Positions 9,251-18,769 of a DNA stretch of 64,000 bases are shown here, piece by piece. The notes under the pieces were generated by a model. That model made no database searches. It saw only the letters and a list, made by a program, of their open reading frames with translations, and was not told where the DNA came from. Made by a program: the position numbers and the translations under genes. The stretch's first letter is position 1. Every line of letters begins with the position of its first letter. The DNA comes from Modicisalibacter radicis (lineage in GTDB: Bacteria; Pseudomonadota; Gammaproteobacteria; Pseudomonadales; Halomonadaceae), in assembly GCF_900961225.1 (NCBI RefSeq), contig NZ_CAAHFN010000033.1:62001-126000 (forward strand), read 5' to 3'.

Positions 9251-10081
9251 ATGAGTTCCGAAGCGAATCTGCTGCCACTGATCGTCGAGCCCGAACAGCT
9301 CGCCGAGCACCTCGAATCGCCCCAGCTGCTGATCGTCGACGTGCCGCTCAAGGCCGACAGCTACAGTGAAGGCCACGTCCCCGGCGCGGTCTTCCTCGAC
9401 TACAACCGGTTGATGGCTGGCAGCGGCGAGGTGCCCAACGAGGTCCCCGACGAGGCGGCGCTATCCAAGCTGTTTTCCTCGCTGGGCCTGACCCGCGACA
9501 CCCATGTGGTGGCCTACGACGACGAGGGCGGCGGCTGGGCCGGGCGCCTGCTGTGGACGCTGGAGCTGATCGGCCACACCCGCTACTCCTACCTCAACGG
9601 CGGCATCCACGCCTGGCGCGCCGCCGGTCTGCCCCAGTCTCGGCAGCCACGCCAGCCGCAGCCCAGCAACTATCAGGCGGAGATTCTCAACCCGGCGGTG
9701 ATGATCGACCGCGAGGAGCTCCTCGAGCGCCTCGACGACAAGCAGTTGGCGGTGTGGGACGCCCGCTCGCCGGAGGAGTACCGCGGCGAGAAGGGCCAGA
9801 ACAAGCATCTCGGCCACATCCCGCGGGCGGTCAACATGGAGTGGACCGAGGCGATGGATCGTCAGCGCGGCCTGCGTATCCGCGACTATGCCGAGCTGAT
9901 CACCGAGCTCGACGCGCTGGGGCTGACGCCGGACATGGAGATCGTCACCCACTGCCAGAGCCACCATCGCAGCGGCTTCACCTGGCTGGTCGGCAGGGCG
10001 CTGGGCTTCGAGCACATGCGCGGCTACCCCGGCTCCTGGAAGGAGTGGGGCAACCGCGACGACACGCCTATCGAGAAGTAG
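9251..10081 (+). CDS. Tandem-rhodanese sulfurtransferase
   Basis: Two rhodanese domains: an inactive N-terminal one (about 12-130, with SEGHVPGAVFLDY) and a catalytic C-terminal one (about 150-276, with WDARSPEEYRG and GHIPRAVN). The likely persulfide cysteine is C235 in THCQSHHRS. That loop differs from both the CRKGVT of thiosulfate sulfurtransferases and the CGSGVT of 3-mercaptopyruvate enzymes, so the donor substrate cannot be named. A ribosome site (AGGAGG) lies just upstream of the ATG at 9251. It probably shares a transcript with rsgA, 93 bases upstream. Confidence 0.85.
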   Translation: MSSEANLLPLIVEPEQLAEHLESPQLLIVDVPLKADSYSEGHVPGAVFLDYNRLMAGSGEVPNEVPDEAALSKLFSSLGLTRDTHVVAYDDEGGGWAGRLLWTLELIGHTRYSYLNGGIHAWRAAGLPQSRQPRQPQPSNYQAEILNPAVMIDREELLERLDDKQLAVWDARSPEEYRGEKGQNKHLGHIPRAVNMEWTEAMDRQRGLRIRDYAELITELDALGLTPDMEIVTHCQSHHRSGFTWLVGRALGFEHMRGYPGSWKEWGNRDDTPIEK

Positions 10082-10091
10082 TGAACGGGCG

Positions 10092-10697
10092 TCATGCCCG
10101 GGCGGTGAGGTAGGGGCTCAGCACCCGATCCACCAGCGTGGCGACGAAGCACTGATCGATGTCGCTGAACGACACCGTCAAGTGGTAGTAGACCGCCCCG
10201 TAGATCAGGTCCAGGGCCAGCCCTGGGTCGACTTCCGGCCGTAGCTCACCTCGTGCGACGGCCGCCTCGATGGCCTCGTGGCCCAGTTGGCGCCTGGGCG
10301 CGATCCAGCGTTCCACGAACGCCTCGCTCAGGTCGGGGTCGGCCTGGGCGGCCCCCAGCAACTCCCGCAGCAGCTGCCCGCGCGGCCCTTTCAGGGCCTC
10401 CACCAATGCCCCGACGCTCTGGCAGAAGCTCTCGATGATGGGCAACTGCGCGTCATAGGCGATCATCGGCCCCACCTCGTCGAAGAAGGCATCCATGACG
10501 ATCGCCGGGGCATTCGGCCAGCGCCGGTAGAGGGTCGACTTGGCCACCCCCGACACGGCGGAGACGCGCTCGACGGTGGCATGCGGAAGGCCCCCTTCGA
10601 GCGCCAGGTCCAACGCGGCCCGCATGGCCTTCGGGGCCGCCGAGGCGCTGCGCGGCCGCCCCGGTCGTGGAGAGGAAACTGAAGACATTGATGACAT
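10092..10697 (-). CDS. TetR-family transcriptional regulator
   Basis: 201 aa regulator. The N-terminal helix-turn-helix (about 25-75) shows TVERVSAVSGVAKSTLYRRWPN, the classic TetR pattern. The C-terminal part is a ligand and dimerisation domain of unknown specificity. ATG at 10697 is preferred because GGCAAGG lies just upstream; an in-frame ATG at 10688 is possible. Divergent from the FAD oxidoreductase gene at 10862. The gap holds a perfect 7-6-7 inverted repeat (10737-10756), likely its operator, so it probably represses itself and the oxidoreductase-Nudix pair. Its 3' end abuts the sulfurtransferase gene. Confidence 0.9.
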   Translation of the reverse strand: MSSMSSVSSPRPGRPRSASAAPKAMRAALDLALEGGLPHATVERVSAVSGVAKSTLYRRWPNAPAIVMDAFFDEVGPMIAYDAQLPIIESFCQSVGALVEALKGPRGQLLRELLGAAQADPDLSEAFVERWIAPRRQLGHEAIEAAVARGELRPEVDPGLALDLIYGAVYYHLTVSFSDIDQCFVATLVDRVLSPYLTARA

Positions 10698-10736
10698 CCT
10701 TGCCGAAAGCCACTCGAGAGGATTAGGATATTTCCT

Positions 10737-10756
10737 GATACGAAACGGCTCGTATC
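10737..10756. promoter_or_regulatory. Probable TetR operator
   Basis: Perfect dyad GATACGA-AACGGC-TCGTATC, 40 bases upstream of the TetR start and 106 bases upstream of the oxidoreductase start. Size and symmetry fit a TetR-family operator. The link to this regulator is inferred from position. Confidence 0.6.
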
Positions 10757-10861
10757 GACGCTATTGTCAGCGGCTCAACGATACCACGACACGCTTTGCA
10801 GCGGCCATTACACGCCTTTTCGGGGCTCATGACCTCCATCAGCTAGCCGAGAGCGCCCATC

Positions 10862-12121
10862 ATGCAGCGCTACGATGTCGCCATCATCGGCGCCGGCCCC
10901 GCGGGCTTGGCCGCCGCGCAAAGACTCTCTCGCCGGGGGCATCGGGTCATCCTCATCGACCAGGGCCACGCTATCGCCGAGCGGGACAAGACCGCGCAAG
11001 CCGAACTGACCCAGGGCCATGGTGGCGCCGGACTGTATTCGGACGGCAAGTTCTCGTTCTTCCCTTCCGCGACGCACCTGTGGCGCCTGCCCAGGCGTGA
11101 AGCGCTGCATGACGCCTATATCTGGACCTGTGACCTGCTCAACGCCCATGGCCTGGATACCCCGCCCTTCCCCGCCGATGCCAATGCCTATACCCCGGGT
11201 GTCGGCGACTGGACGCTCAAGGGCTACCCTTCCGACTATCTTTCACTCCAAGCGCGTCTGGAGCTGGTGTTCGGTCTGGTGAGCGGGCTCGAGGCCGACA
11301 TCGCCTCTCGGACTCGCCTGACGAGTAATCGCTATGACGCGTCGACGAAACGACACCATCTAGGGCTGCAAGACACTCGGCGGCATTACGAAATCGCCAC
11401 CGGTACGCTGATCTGGGCGACCGGCCGTTTCGGCGCACTCGACATCGACGCTGACATCAAAAAAACCTTCCGCCGACTGGAGGTCGGGTTTCGCATCGAA
11501 CAACCCAGCGAACTGGCGTTCTTTCAGCCTCTGGCCAACCTGGATCCCAAGCTGACACTGCGTACCGCGTCCGACGCCATCGAATGGCGAACCTTCTGTG
11601 CCTGCCGCAACGGCCGGACCGTTCTCACCCAGACCCAGGGGTTATGGACGGTCTCCGGGCATTCCGATGGCCCGCCCTCGCAACGATCCAACGTCGGCTT
11701 CAACACGCGCATCCTCGATGAAGCCCTGGCAAAACGAACCATCGAAACAATCACCACCGCACTGCGCGAACCCGGCGCCTATTACGAGATCCCGCTCAAG
11801 GCGTGGCTCGAAGGGCAAGAAGGCGCCACCTCGACGATGGACGCCATTTACGGCAAGGAGGTGGCCCAGGCCATGCTCCAGGGCTTGCGGCAACTCATTC
11901 ACAGCTTCCCGGCCATCGAGCATGACGAGACGAGGCTGATCGGCCCGACCCTGGAAGGGATCGGCTGGTACCCGAAAGTCGATGGCGAACTGCGCATCCC
12001 CGATCGCCCCACCTGGGTCGTCGGCGACGCCTGTGGCCTGTTCCGTGGTATCGTGGCGGCCTTCATCAGTGGCCACTACGCAGCCAGTTCCGTACTGGAA
12101 GCACTCGAGGAGCATGCCTGA
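10862..12121 (+). CDS. FAD-dependent oxidoreductase (uncharacterised dehydrogenase type)
   Basis: 419 aa flavoprotein. The N-terminal Rossmann motif is [14 protein letters not shown] (about residues 6-19), followed by a dinucleotide-binding Glu/Asp region at VILIDQG. The segment [14 protein letters not shown] is typical of uncharacterised FAD-dependent dehydrogenases (COG2509-like). The C-terminal [14 protein letters not shown] is the second FAD contact. Substrate unknown. The stop TGA (12119-12121) overlaps the ATG of the Nudix gene by one base, so the two proteins are likely made together. The TetR operator upstream suggests induction by a small molecule. Confidence 0.8.
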   Translation: MQRYDVAIIGAGPAGLAAAQRLSRRGHRVILIDQGHAIAERDKTAQAELTQGHGGAGLYSDGKFSFFPSATHLWRLPRREALHDAYIWTCDLLNAHGLDTPPFPADANAYTPGVGDWTLKGYPSDYLSLQARLELVFGLVSGLEADIASRTRLTSNRYDASTKRHHLGLQDTRRHYEIATGTLIWATGRFGALDIDADIKKTFRRLEVGFRIEQPSELAFFQPLANLDPKLTLRTASDAIEWRTFCACRNGRTVLTQTQGLWTVSGHSDGPPSQRSNVGFNTRILDEALAKRTIETITTALREPGAYYEIPLKAWLEGQEGATSTMDAIYGKEVAQAMLQGLRQLIHSFPAIEHDETRLIGPTLEGIGWYPKVDGELRIPDRPTWVVGDACGLFRGIVAAFISGHYAASSVLEALEEHA

Positions 12122-12582
12122 TGGCTCAGTCCACGTCGTCCAGCGTCGGTGTCGGCGTCATCGTCACCCGCGCCGATGGCAATCTCCTGCTCGGCTACCG
12201 GATCAAGGCCGGTGAAACACCCAGTTGGTGCTTGCCGGGCGGCCACGTCGAACCCGGCGAGACATTCGAGACCGCCGCCCTGCGCGAGCTACGCGAAGAA
12301 ACCGGCATTGTCACGCAACGACCGGTCGCCATCTTCGCGATACTGCAACAACTGACCGCTCGCCGCACGGCGATCACCGGCGCGGCGCAGGTTTCTCTCG
12401 ATGACAACCTCGCCGAACCGCAAGTGACCGAACCGGATGTCTTTGCCCAGTGGGCGTGGTTTCCGCCCTCAGACCTTCCCACTCCCCTGTTTCCGGCAAG
12501 CGAAGCAATGGTCAGCCTATGGCAGGGCGCTCCCTGTCCCGAGGGATGGCGCGCTTATAGCGCGCCCATAAACTCGGAGTAG
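12121..12582 (+). CDS. Nudix hydrolase
   Basis: 153 aa. A complete Nudix box spans about residues 40-62 ([15 protein letters not shown], then RELREETGI), so it should hydrolyse a nucleoside diphosphate linked to another group with a divalent metal. The upstream segment [21 protein letters not shown] suggests an ADP-ribose or NADH-pyrophosphatase-like or MutT-like fold; the substrate cannot be fixed. Overlaps the preceding FAD enzyme by one base (TGATG), so the pair may act on one flavin or nucleotide metabolite. Last gene before the AT-rich insertion. Confidence 0.85.
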   Translation: MAQSTSSSVGVGVIVTRADGNLLLGYRIKAGETPSWCLPGGHVEPGETFETAALRELREETGIVTQRPVAIFAILQQLTARRTAITGAAQVSLDDNLAEPQVTEPDVFAQWAWFPPSDLPTPLFPASEAMVSLWQGAPCPEGWRAYSAPINSE

Positions 12583-12712
12583 TCTTCTAGCAGCTCCCGT
12601 CAGTCCAGTATCTTGCACGGCCCCGCTTGTACCCCACTTCAGACGATCTTCGCTTCAGGAGGGCGTATTTGAATGCCGCGAAACACGAGAAGAGTCACTT
12701 CGAAGATCTGTG

Positions 12713-12743
12713 GTGATATCCTTCTGAGATGCACGGATATCAC
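12713..12743. promoter_or_regulatory. Inverted repeat ahead of an orphan ribosome site and ATG
   Basis: Arms GTGATATCC (12713-12721) and GGATATCAC (12735-12743) with a 13-base spacer. A good ribosome site (AGGAG, 12753-12757) and ATG at 12764 follow on the plus strand. That reading frame quickly enters sequence antisense to the MFS gene, so this looks like the control region of a host gene whose body was replaced by the insertion. Confidence 0.4.
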
Positions 12744-12774
12744 TCAGCCATTAGGAGAACAGAATGAGCGACGA

Positions 12775-14010
12775 CTATCCGGGCGCTCCTCCATCGCGTC
12801 CTTCCCGTGCCAGGTGGCCCCTTTCAGCTTCACTGCCTCTAATTTTGTGCAGTGAAAGCATAAACAGCACTGCAACTAATATACCTGCAACAAGACATGC
12901 GCCCCACACCACACCTCCCCCAAAGGCATGGAATATCGCCAATCCAACAGGCGCACCAAGGGCCAACCCAAGGCTCCACACAAAATAGAAGGCGCCCTGG
13001 TAGGTGCCATTCTCACCTTCGGGCGAAATCTTGAGGAGGAATGATGACACCTGGGGAATAAGGAGTATCTCACCTGCCGTCCATACGGTTAGCGATAATG
13101 CAAACGACACGCTAGTGGTTGAGACGGCATTGAGTCCAAATCCACATCCCAGCAGCAAGGCGGCTAAAGCGAAACAATATTTCTCATCCACATTCTGAAA
13201 GAGGGACGTCACCAGCGGCTGGAAGACGATGATAAGGACCCCATTCAGTGACAGCACAACGCCAAATGCGGTGGGAGATATTCCCTTCTCGGTCATATCC
13301 AAGGGTAAGGTCGATTGCTTCTGCAAGTAGATCAGTGACAGCACAAGAACGAGTGATAGAAAGGCCAATACCTTTGGGTTAAGAAAGGGAGAAAAGGTTT
13401 TTAGGACTACCTGACCATATGATGACCTCTTCTCAGCCACTGAATCATTTCGAGGAAGGCGCGTTGAAATAAGAAGATAGAGAAAAGCAGTGCAGGAATT
13501 AAACAGAAGAAGAAACCCTGGTGATAATTCCACAAGCATGCCACTAATGATGAAAGAAAATGCAGAACCGATATTGGAAGCCCAGTAAACGATGCCAAAG
13601 GCTCTAATGTGCTTCGTTGACGGGAGCTCGTTGGAGATAACCACCCCGGCAGCTGGCCGGGAAAAGCTCGAAGCACATCCTAAAAAGAATATGATAGGTA
13701 CAAGGGAAACTACATCGCTACTCAGGAAAAGCCCAATGCAGGATAGCAATGTTATCACTTGCGCTGATGCGATGGCCCCTCTTGGCCCAAAGCGATCAGA
13801 GACAACACCGCCTACCAATGCACCAAATGTTGCCCCTGCTCCCCACGTTCCAATGAGCAGTCCAACAACAGTAGTGTCTGCATCTTTCTGTAGCTGTAGA
13901 TAGAGAGTAAGGAATGCAGGAACAAGCGTGCCCAGCCGATTGAGCAAGGTACCTATAAAAAGCCACCATATACAAATTGGGAGCTTGTTATCCTGCGCCG
14001 TCGCTTGCAA
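12775..14010 (-). CDS. MFS transporter
   Basis: 411 aa integral membrane protein with about 12 hydrophobic helices. Between helices 2 and 3 it has GGVVSDRFGPRGAI, a good match to the MFS loop 2-3 signature. A drug or metabolite exporter is the most likely role; substrate unknown. The last 20 or so residues (RGSEAERGHLAREGRD) are GC-rich and unlike the rest of the gene, consistent with reading across the island junction into host DNA. It lies just downstream of a PEP-mutase remnant and an RhtB exporter on the same strand, so it may have exported a product of a now decayed pathway. Confidence 0.85.
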   Translation of the reverse strand: MQATAQDNKLPICIWWLFIGTLLNRLGTLVPAFLTLYLQLQKDADTTVVGLLIGTWGAGATFGALVGGVVSDRFGPRGAIASAQVITLLSCIGLFLSSDVVSLVPIIFFLGCASSFSRPAAGVVISNELPSTKHIRAFGIVYWASNIGSAFSFIISGMLVELSPGFLLLFNSCTAFLYLLISTRLPRNDSVAEKRSSYGQVVLKTFSPFLNPKVLAFLSLVLVLSLIYLQKQSTLPLDMTEKGISPTAFGVVLSLNGVLIIVFQPLVTSLFQNVDEKYCFALAALLLGCGFGLNAVSTTSVSFALSLTVWTAGEILLIPQVSSFLLKISPEGENGTYQGAFYFVWSLGLALGAPVGLAIFHAFGGGVVWGACLVAGILVAVLFMLSLHKIRGSEAERGHLAREGRDGGAPG

Positions 14011-14032
14011 TAGTGGCTCCTGGACTTAGCCC

Positions 14033-14446
14033 TCAGGACTTATCAAGTTGCTTCCATTCCTTTAAATGCTGGAGCTCGAAAATTCGCTGCACAGGTACAA
14101 TATCATCTTCAATTCCAGTCGTCTTACCCGCTTCCAAAATGCGGCCATATATTTCACTTAGCGCGGACACAGTGGCTCTCAACCCTTGGTTTGCATAGAT
14201 GACAGTCGCAATGCCTAACCTGGCCATATCGTCGACATGCCAATCAGGATAGGTTGTTGGAACGATAATCACCGGCGCCCTCCCCTCCCATCGTTCAATA
14301 AAATCAGTGATTTCCTGATTGGTAGTTTGCTTGGAGTGGACTAACACGGCATCTGCACCAGCCTCCACATAATCATTACAACGTTCTAATGCAACGTCAA
14401 GACCCAAGCCATTGATGAAAGCCTCTGGCCGCGCGACGGCAAAAAA
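14033..14446 (-). pseudogene. 5'-truncated phosphoenolpyruvate mutase-like gene
   Basis: The translated frame matches the C-terminal half of PEP mutase (PepM/AepX, isocitrate lyase superfamily): AVARPEAFINGLGLDVALER, AGADAVLVHSK, PVIIVPTTYP and GIATVIYANQGLRA. PEP mutase forms the C-P bond of phosphonates and is normally about 290-300 aa. Here homology begins only at about 14446, directly after an in-frame TGA at 14450-14452 and a run of seven A/T bases. The catalytic N-terminal half, with the metal-binding and EDKxxP-type loops, is gone. An ATG at 14407 would give 124 aa, but such a protein could not be a working mutase. Read as a decayed phosphonate-biosynthesis gene. Confidence 0.7.
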
Positions 14447-14462
14447 AGATCATGTTGTGTAT

Positions 14463-15113
14463 TCATGAGAACAGAGGAGTCAGTGACTCCCAGACCAGGA
14501 TGATCGCCATAACAATAATGAGCCCCCCTCCGATCCTGTTGATCGCCCGCATATTCATCCTTTTCATGATCACATTTCGGCTGAGGGTATGTGCTGTCAT
14601 GACCCAAACCAAATCGATCATGATACCCAATAGAATAGGTATGGACGAATAAAGAAGCAGCACAGAAGCGGGGCTTCTTGCCCCTCCTGCCAAGAAACTT
14701 GGAACCACGACGCCGAACATAATCAAGGCCTTGGGATTTGTAAGACCTACTATGATCCCGGAGACAAGGGAACGGGGGTTAGCGGCTTGATCAGTGCCTT
14801 CCGCCTTATTAGGTGGATCCCGCATGCGGAGGTATTGTAGACCAATCATGATAAGAATCAGTGCGCCAATCAGGCGAATCACCAAGAGTGTGTAGTCACT
14901 CCGAGTGATTAGTTCGCCAATTCCCAATGATAAGATGATCGCAATCAACGACATCCCCAAGGCATTGCCGAGCACACTACGTGCAGCGTGCCATCGTCCC
15001 GCTGCAACAACCTGCCCAATAAAGAACATGACGCTAGGGCCGGGAACTGCGATGAGTATCGCACTGGTAATAATTAACCCCGACATGCCACTCAAGAAGT
15101 TGTGACTATCCAT
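14463..15113 (-). CDS. LysE/RhtB family exporter
   Basis: 216 aa inner-membrane protein with about six hydrophobic helices. The N-terminal AVPGPSVMFFIG matches the conserved PGP motif of the LysE/RhtB family, and VGLTNPKALIMFG matches the second family motif. These proteins export amino acids or related compounds; the substrate here is unknown. It lies between the monooxygenase and the PEP-mutase remnant on the same strand within the AT-rich insertion, so an aminophosphonate or amino-acid-like product is a possible substrate (inference only). Confidence 0.85.
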   Translation of the reverse strand: MDSHNFLSGMSGLIITSAILIAVPGPSVMFFIGQVVAAGRWHAARSVLGNALGMSLIAIILSLGIGELITRSDYTLLVIRLIGALILIMIGLQYLRMRDPPNKAEGTDQAANPRSLVSGIIVGLTNPKALIMFGVVVPSFLAGGARSPASVLLLYSSIPILLGIMIDLVWVMTAHTLSRNVIMKRMNMRAINRIGGGLIIVMAIILVWESLTPLFS

Positions 15114-15186
15114 AACTTGCAGCCATTAATGCCCCAAATCTAAGCAGCAGAACAAAGAGTATTTATCATTATACAAGAGTGTGTTT

Positions 15187-16992
15187 TCACTTTGTCTTAA
15201 GCAATGAAAGTGACGGCTGGACAGCCAGTGCCATCTCCACTTCGGAATTATCCATAATAGGGTAGCATTCATCGACAAACTCTTCATATACTGGCAGCAC
15301 ACACCGTCTTTCAGAGAGTCCCAGAGCAGAAGCACAAGCATTGAAAGCTACGTTTTTATACTGATCGACATTAGTTTCTTCGTCAACATAATCGTCATAA
15401 TCCCACCTTCCAACAAGGCTTTCCTGCATATGAAACTGGCCCACCTCCTGCTCATCATGATACACATGAAATACTGGATGAATATAGGCACTTTTTGAGG
15501 TGTCAAAATGATCAGCCGGCAAGGTAAAATAATGAGTCGGCAAATCACCCTCGCCATACTGATGGAAACCGTACTCGAAGATGACCTCAACACGCGCTGA
15601 AATTCCGCCCCAACGCTCGTTGTTGTACTGCCGTGGAAATGATGGCCAAACACTTGCCTTAGCTGCCCCCCCATCTTCAAGGTTCTCGAAAGTAATCATA
15701 CTACCGAAGTATTCGAAAAGCTCAAATAAAGGCATAGACTTGCTAACTAATTCCACAAGATAGACACTAACCTTTTCCAAACCATCCCCAGGATGATTCA
15801 TATTTATTTCGCATTCAAAAAGAGGAGATATCGGCTTACCGGAAGCTTTTTCCGAAATCAACTCCCCCAAAGCGAGGATATTGCAACGAAAGCCATGCAC
15901 AAACCCCGAGGCAGCATCCGGATCATTCACACGCGTGGGAGCACCGATAAAATAAAGCTCTGGAACATTAACCGACTCCCATGTTGAATTTAACAAACAA
16001 TACTTCCCTTGGTCATCACAAACAGGATTCACGGCCTCCATATCAAATACATTCGACATGGTATAATTAAACCCACAACACACGATGACCTCATCGACAA
16101 TGCCCGTGCGCCTCATCCACCTAGGCGGATTCCAGTGCGGACATGGAGTTTCATACCTTACCTTCAACCTCCCCAAATTTGGACCACTTTCGATTCTGTT
16201 TATTTCAACGACACGATCGCTTACTATATTATTGTTTGCCTTTAGTTGCATGAGGTCAAACACATCCGCAACCTGAGAGCGTATATCGTGAACATTATGG
16301 CTTTGTCTTGCAAAAGATGGTAACGAACGCGTGACCACACGTGTTTCAGCAGTGATATCGATAAGAAAATGCGCAATCTCGAACGCAGAATTCCCTCTTC
16401 CCAGAATCATTACAGTCTTATTTCTATATTTTTTTTACGCTGTAGCAGGATCAAAATCCTCATACATTTTACAAGTATTAGCGTTAAGGCCCTTGATATC
16501 AGGCATAACAGAATCAGTCTTCCCTGTTCCACAAAAAACACGGTCCGCAGTACAGATTTCAGATTTATTTATCTCGACAACAAAAACACCATCTTTTTTT
16601 GAAACCCTAGTGACACGTGCATTTTGTCTAATGCAGGGTAAGAGCCCCGTAGCCCTTGCCACATATTGCAGATATTTTTTATACAGCTTGGCTGAAGGCC
16701 AATGATCTGAGGTCCAATTCGTAAACAAAAGCCTTGGATCATTTTCAACATCTTCTTCACTAATGCTACTTAAGGTATGCCAATCATAACGCATACGATA
16801 GCTATGACTATTACCCGGCACGTATTTCTTATTTAGAGATATTAGCTGGCCGCAGACAGGTATTTTATCCCATTGACCACCTACAGCCTCCCGCCCTTCA
16901 AGTATAAAAAAATTCAAGCCCCGCTTATAAAGTTCCAAGCCAAGATTCAACCCCGCCGGACCACCACCAATAATCAAATTACTATAATGCAT
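15187..16992 (-). pseudogene. Flavin-dependent monooxygenase-like gene interrupted by one stop codon
   Basis: The N-terminal part (16992-16435, 185 aa) has the FAD motif LIIGGGPAGLNLGLEL and the GGQWD segment. The C-terminal part (16410-15187, 407 aa) begins with the NAD(P)-binding motif MILGRGNSAFEIA, and later has IVCCGF and YFIGAPTR. Both parts are in the same frame. They are separated by a single TAA at 16435-16437 plus nine codons (KKYRNKTV-type), so one nonsense change in an A-rich tract has split a protein of about 600 aa. The ATG at 16410 could allow separate translation of the second part, but no strong ribosome site is visible. The fold resembles flavin-containing monooxygenases; substrate unknown. 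Very AT-rich. Confidence 0.7.
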
Positions 16993-17854
16993 AACACCTT
17001 CTCCAAATCAACAAGATACCTCAACTATTTAATAGCGCCTCGCAAAGATCGAAACGCTTCTGATTTTTCCTGGAAATTGACAAAGCTAACGACATTTTGC
17101 TAACCACGCTTTCTCTAAGGCGCGGCAAGCCTTGGCCAAGTCTCTTGTATGTTTCGTCATCAACAAGGGAAGGCCATGCGGGTCGGGGGGGGCAACCTGT
17201 TTTGATGATCTGCGAACTTATAACTCCGACGCTGACAGGTAGTGCGCTCCACCAGCGTACCGTCGGCGAAGCGATTATTGGCGCCCATGATGAGATCTGA
17301 TCTTGCCCAGCAAAGCTGGGAGTCATGGCAACTCCATACTTGATGTGGCACGTGTTGCTCTTGGTCATTGAGACCGCCTACCTCAGGCCACGCTACCGCC
17401 AAGCGATGCACCAGCGCTCAATCCAGGCCTTACCGGTGCCGCTTCACCTTCACCAATCAAAAGACTACTGCATCGCTTATGAAACGCATCGATTCGTTTC
17501 AATAACCATAGTACCTGAACGCTTCCCAGATCAACCCTGAATCTCCACGCCCCGCAATGATTTATACAAGCTTTTGAATTTAAAATATTTTTATGGAAAG
17601 CACGCTAGCGCAATGCTGTCAGGCGGACTGACAGGTAGCACCCGCCAAGGGGCGGTTACAATCATCGGTAAGATCACAGTGGGTCGTCTGGGCAGGCAGT
17701 GAGACCCAAGGTCGAGCGCCCTAGGCAGCGAGGCCTTTTGCTGAGGGGACTTGCATGGCCCGGCTTATGTCAGCTCGCCGTGTCCACTCTATTGCACCGC
17801 CCCGCCGCGGCGACTAAGGTGGCGGGCTCTCTTCGTTGCCGTGGGTACCGAGCC
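16993..17854. other. Intergenic stretch with an IS30 relic; otherwise no gene seen
   Basis: Between the monooxygenase pseudogene and psd. It holds a decayed IS30 transposase fragment near 17190-17330 and a 7-5-7 inverted repeat at 17616-17634 (CTGTCAG/CTGACAG). Composition changes from AT-rich to GC-rich at about 17600-17650, taken as the right end of the insertion. No complete gene was recognised. Confidence 0.6.
17190..17330 (-). mobile_element. IS30-family transposase relic
   Basis: On the minus strand, about 17238-17305 encodes DLIMGANNRFADGTLVERTT, which closely follows the conserved IS30 catalytic region (GDLI-GANNRS--GTLVERTTR). The frame breaks within tens of codons on both sides and no inverted repeats or full DDE set remain, so this is a dead fragment. 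Confidence 0.6.
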
Positions 17855-18748
17855 GTGGATCGCGCCGAACTGTTTTCCCTCATCCAGTATCCCCTGCCCC
17901 ATCATCTGATTTCACGGCTGGTGGGCCAGCTTGCCGAGTGTCGTTCGCCGTGGCTAAAGGATCTGTTGATCGAGCGTTTCATTCGCACCTTCGATGTCGA
18001 CATGAGCCAGGCCCGGGAGCCCGATCCACGCGCCTACCCCTGCTTCAACGACTTCTTCACCCGCGCGCTGAAGCCCGACGCCCGGCCGATCGGTGAAGGC
18101 CTTGTTTCCCCGGCCGACGGCGTGCTGTCGCAGTCCGGGCGTATCGAGCACGGCACGCTGATCCAGGCCAAGGGCCAGACCTACTCGCTGAGATCACTGC
18201 TCGGCGGCGATGCCGACGCGGCCGCGCCGTTCAGCCAGGGCAGCTTCGCCACGGTCTACCTTTCACCGCGCGACTATCATCGCGTGCACATGCCGCTCGA
18301 CGGCACCCTGCGCTCGATGACCTACGTGCCGGGGCGGCTGTTCTCGGTCAACCTGGCCACGGCGGCCCACGTGCCCGACCTGTTCGCGCGCAACGAACGG
18401 CTGGTGTGCCATTTCGACACGCCCCACGGGCCGCTGGCGATGGTACTGGTGGGGGCGATGATCGTCGCGGCAATCGAGACGGTCTGGTCGGGCCAGGTCA
18501 CCCCGCTGTCGGGGAACGTCGAGACCACCCGCTTCGACACGCCGGTCCGGCTCGCCAAGGGCGAGGAGATGGGTCGCTTCAAGCTCGGCTCGACGGTCAT
18601 CCTGTGCAGTGCCTCGCCGATCGCCTTCCGCCAGGACTTGAGCGCCGACGCCACCATGGTGAGCATGGGCGAGAGCCTGGGCACCGCGCCGGGGGCCGTG
18701 GCGGATCGCGACGACGACGAGGCGATCCCCGGCACCTACACGACGTAG
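17855..18748 (+). CDS. psd: Phosphatidylserine decarboxylase proenzyme
   Basis: Makes phosphatidylethanolamine at the inner membrane by decarboxylating phosphatidylserine. It self-cleaves at the LGST motif (FKLGSTVIL, about residues 246-254) to give a small pyruvoyl subunit. Other family marks are [16 protein letters not shown] at the N-terminus, FNDFFTR, SPADG, and [13 protein letters not shown] with the charge-relay histidine. A GTG start at 17855 ([12 protein letters not shown]) is chosen because homology begins there; the frame is open to 17699 but that extension has no family features. About 297 aa. Convergent with epmA. Confidence 0.92.
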   Translation: MDRAELFSLIQYPLPHHLISRLVGQLAECRSPWLKDLLIERFIRTFDVDMSQAREPDPRAYPCFNDFFTRALKPDARPIGEGLVSPADGVLSQSGRIEHGTLIQAKGQTYSLRSLLGGDADAAAPFSQGSFATVYLSPRDYHRVHMPLDGTLRSMTYVPGRLFSVNLATAAHVPDLFARNERLVCHFDTPHGPLAMVLVGAMIVAAIETVWSGQVTPLSGNVETTRFDTPVRLAKGEEMGRFKLGSTVILCSASPIAFRQDLSADATMVSMGESLGTAPGAVADRDDDEAIPGTYTT

Positions 18749-18769
18749 CGCGCCGCGAGCGCCCCGACC

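Larger units (their letters stand above)
12800..17610. other. AT-rich inserted region
   Basis: Base composition drops sharply compared with both sides, and codon use in the genes inside is AT-leaning. The region separates the rsgA/sulfurtransferase side from psd, which lie next to each other in the E. coli order (orn-rsgA-psd). It contains an MFS exporter, a truncated PEP-mutase, an RhtB/LysE exporter, a monooxygenase broken by a stop codon and an IS30 relic. No tRNA, integrase or clear terminal repeats were found at its ends, which are placed from composition only. The MFS C-terminal residues (about the last 20) are GC-rich, as if read through the left junction. Confidence 0.65.

Noticed and set aside
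17629..17662. psd promoter from TGACAG and TACAAT
   Set aside because: The boxes are 22 bases apart, too far for a standard sigma-70 promoter.
17699..17854. N-terminal extension of psd
   Set aside because: The frame is open but the sequence is Arg/Leu-rich without family likeness; homology begins at the GTG at 17855.
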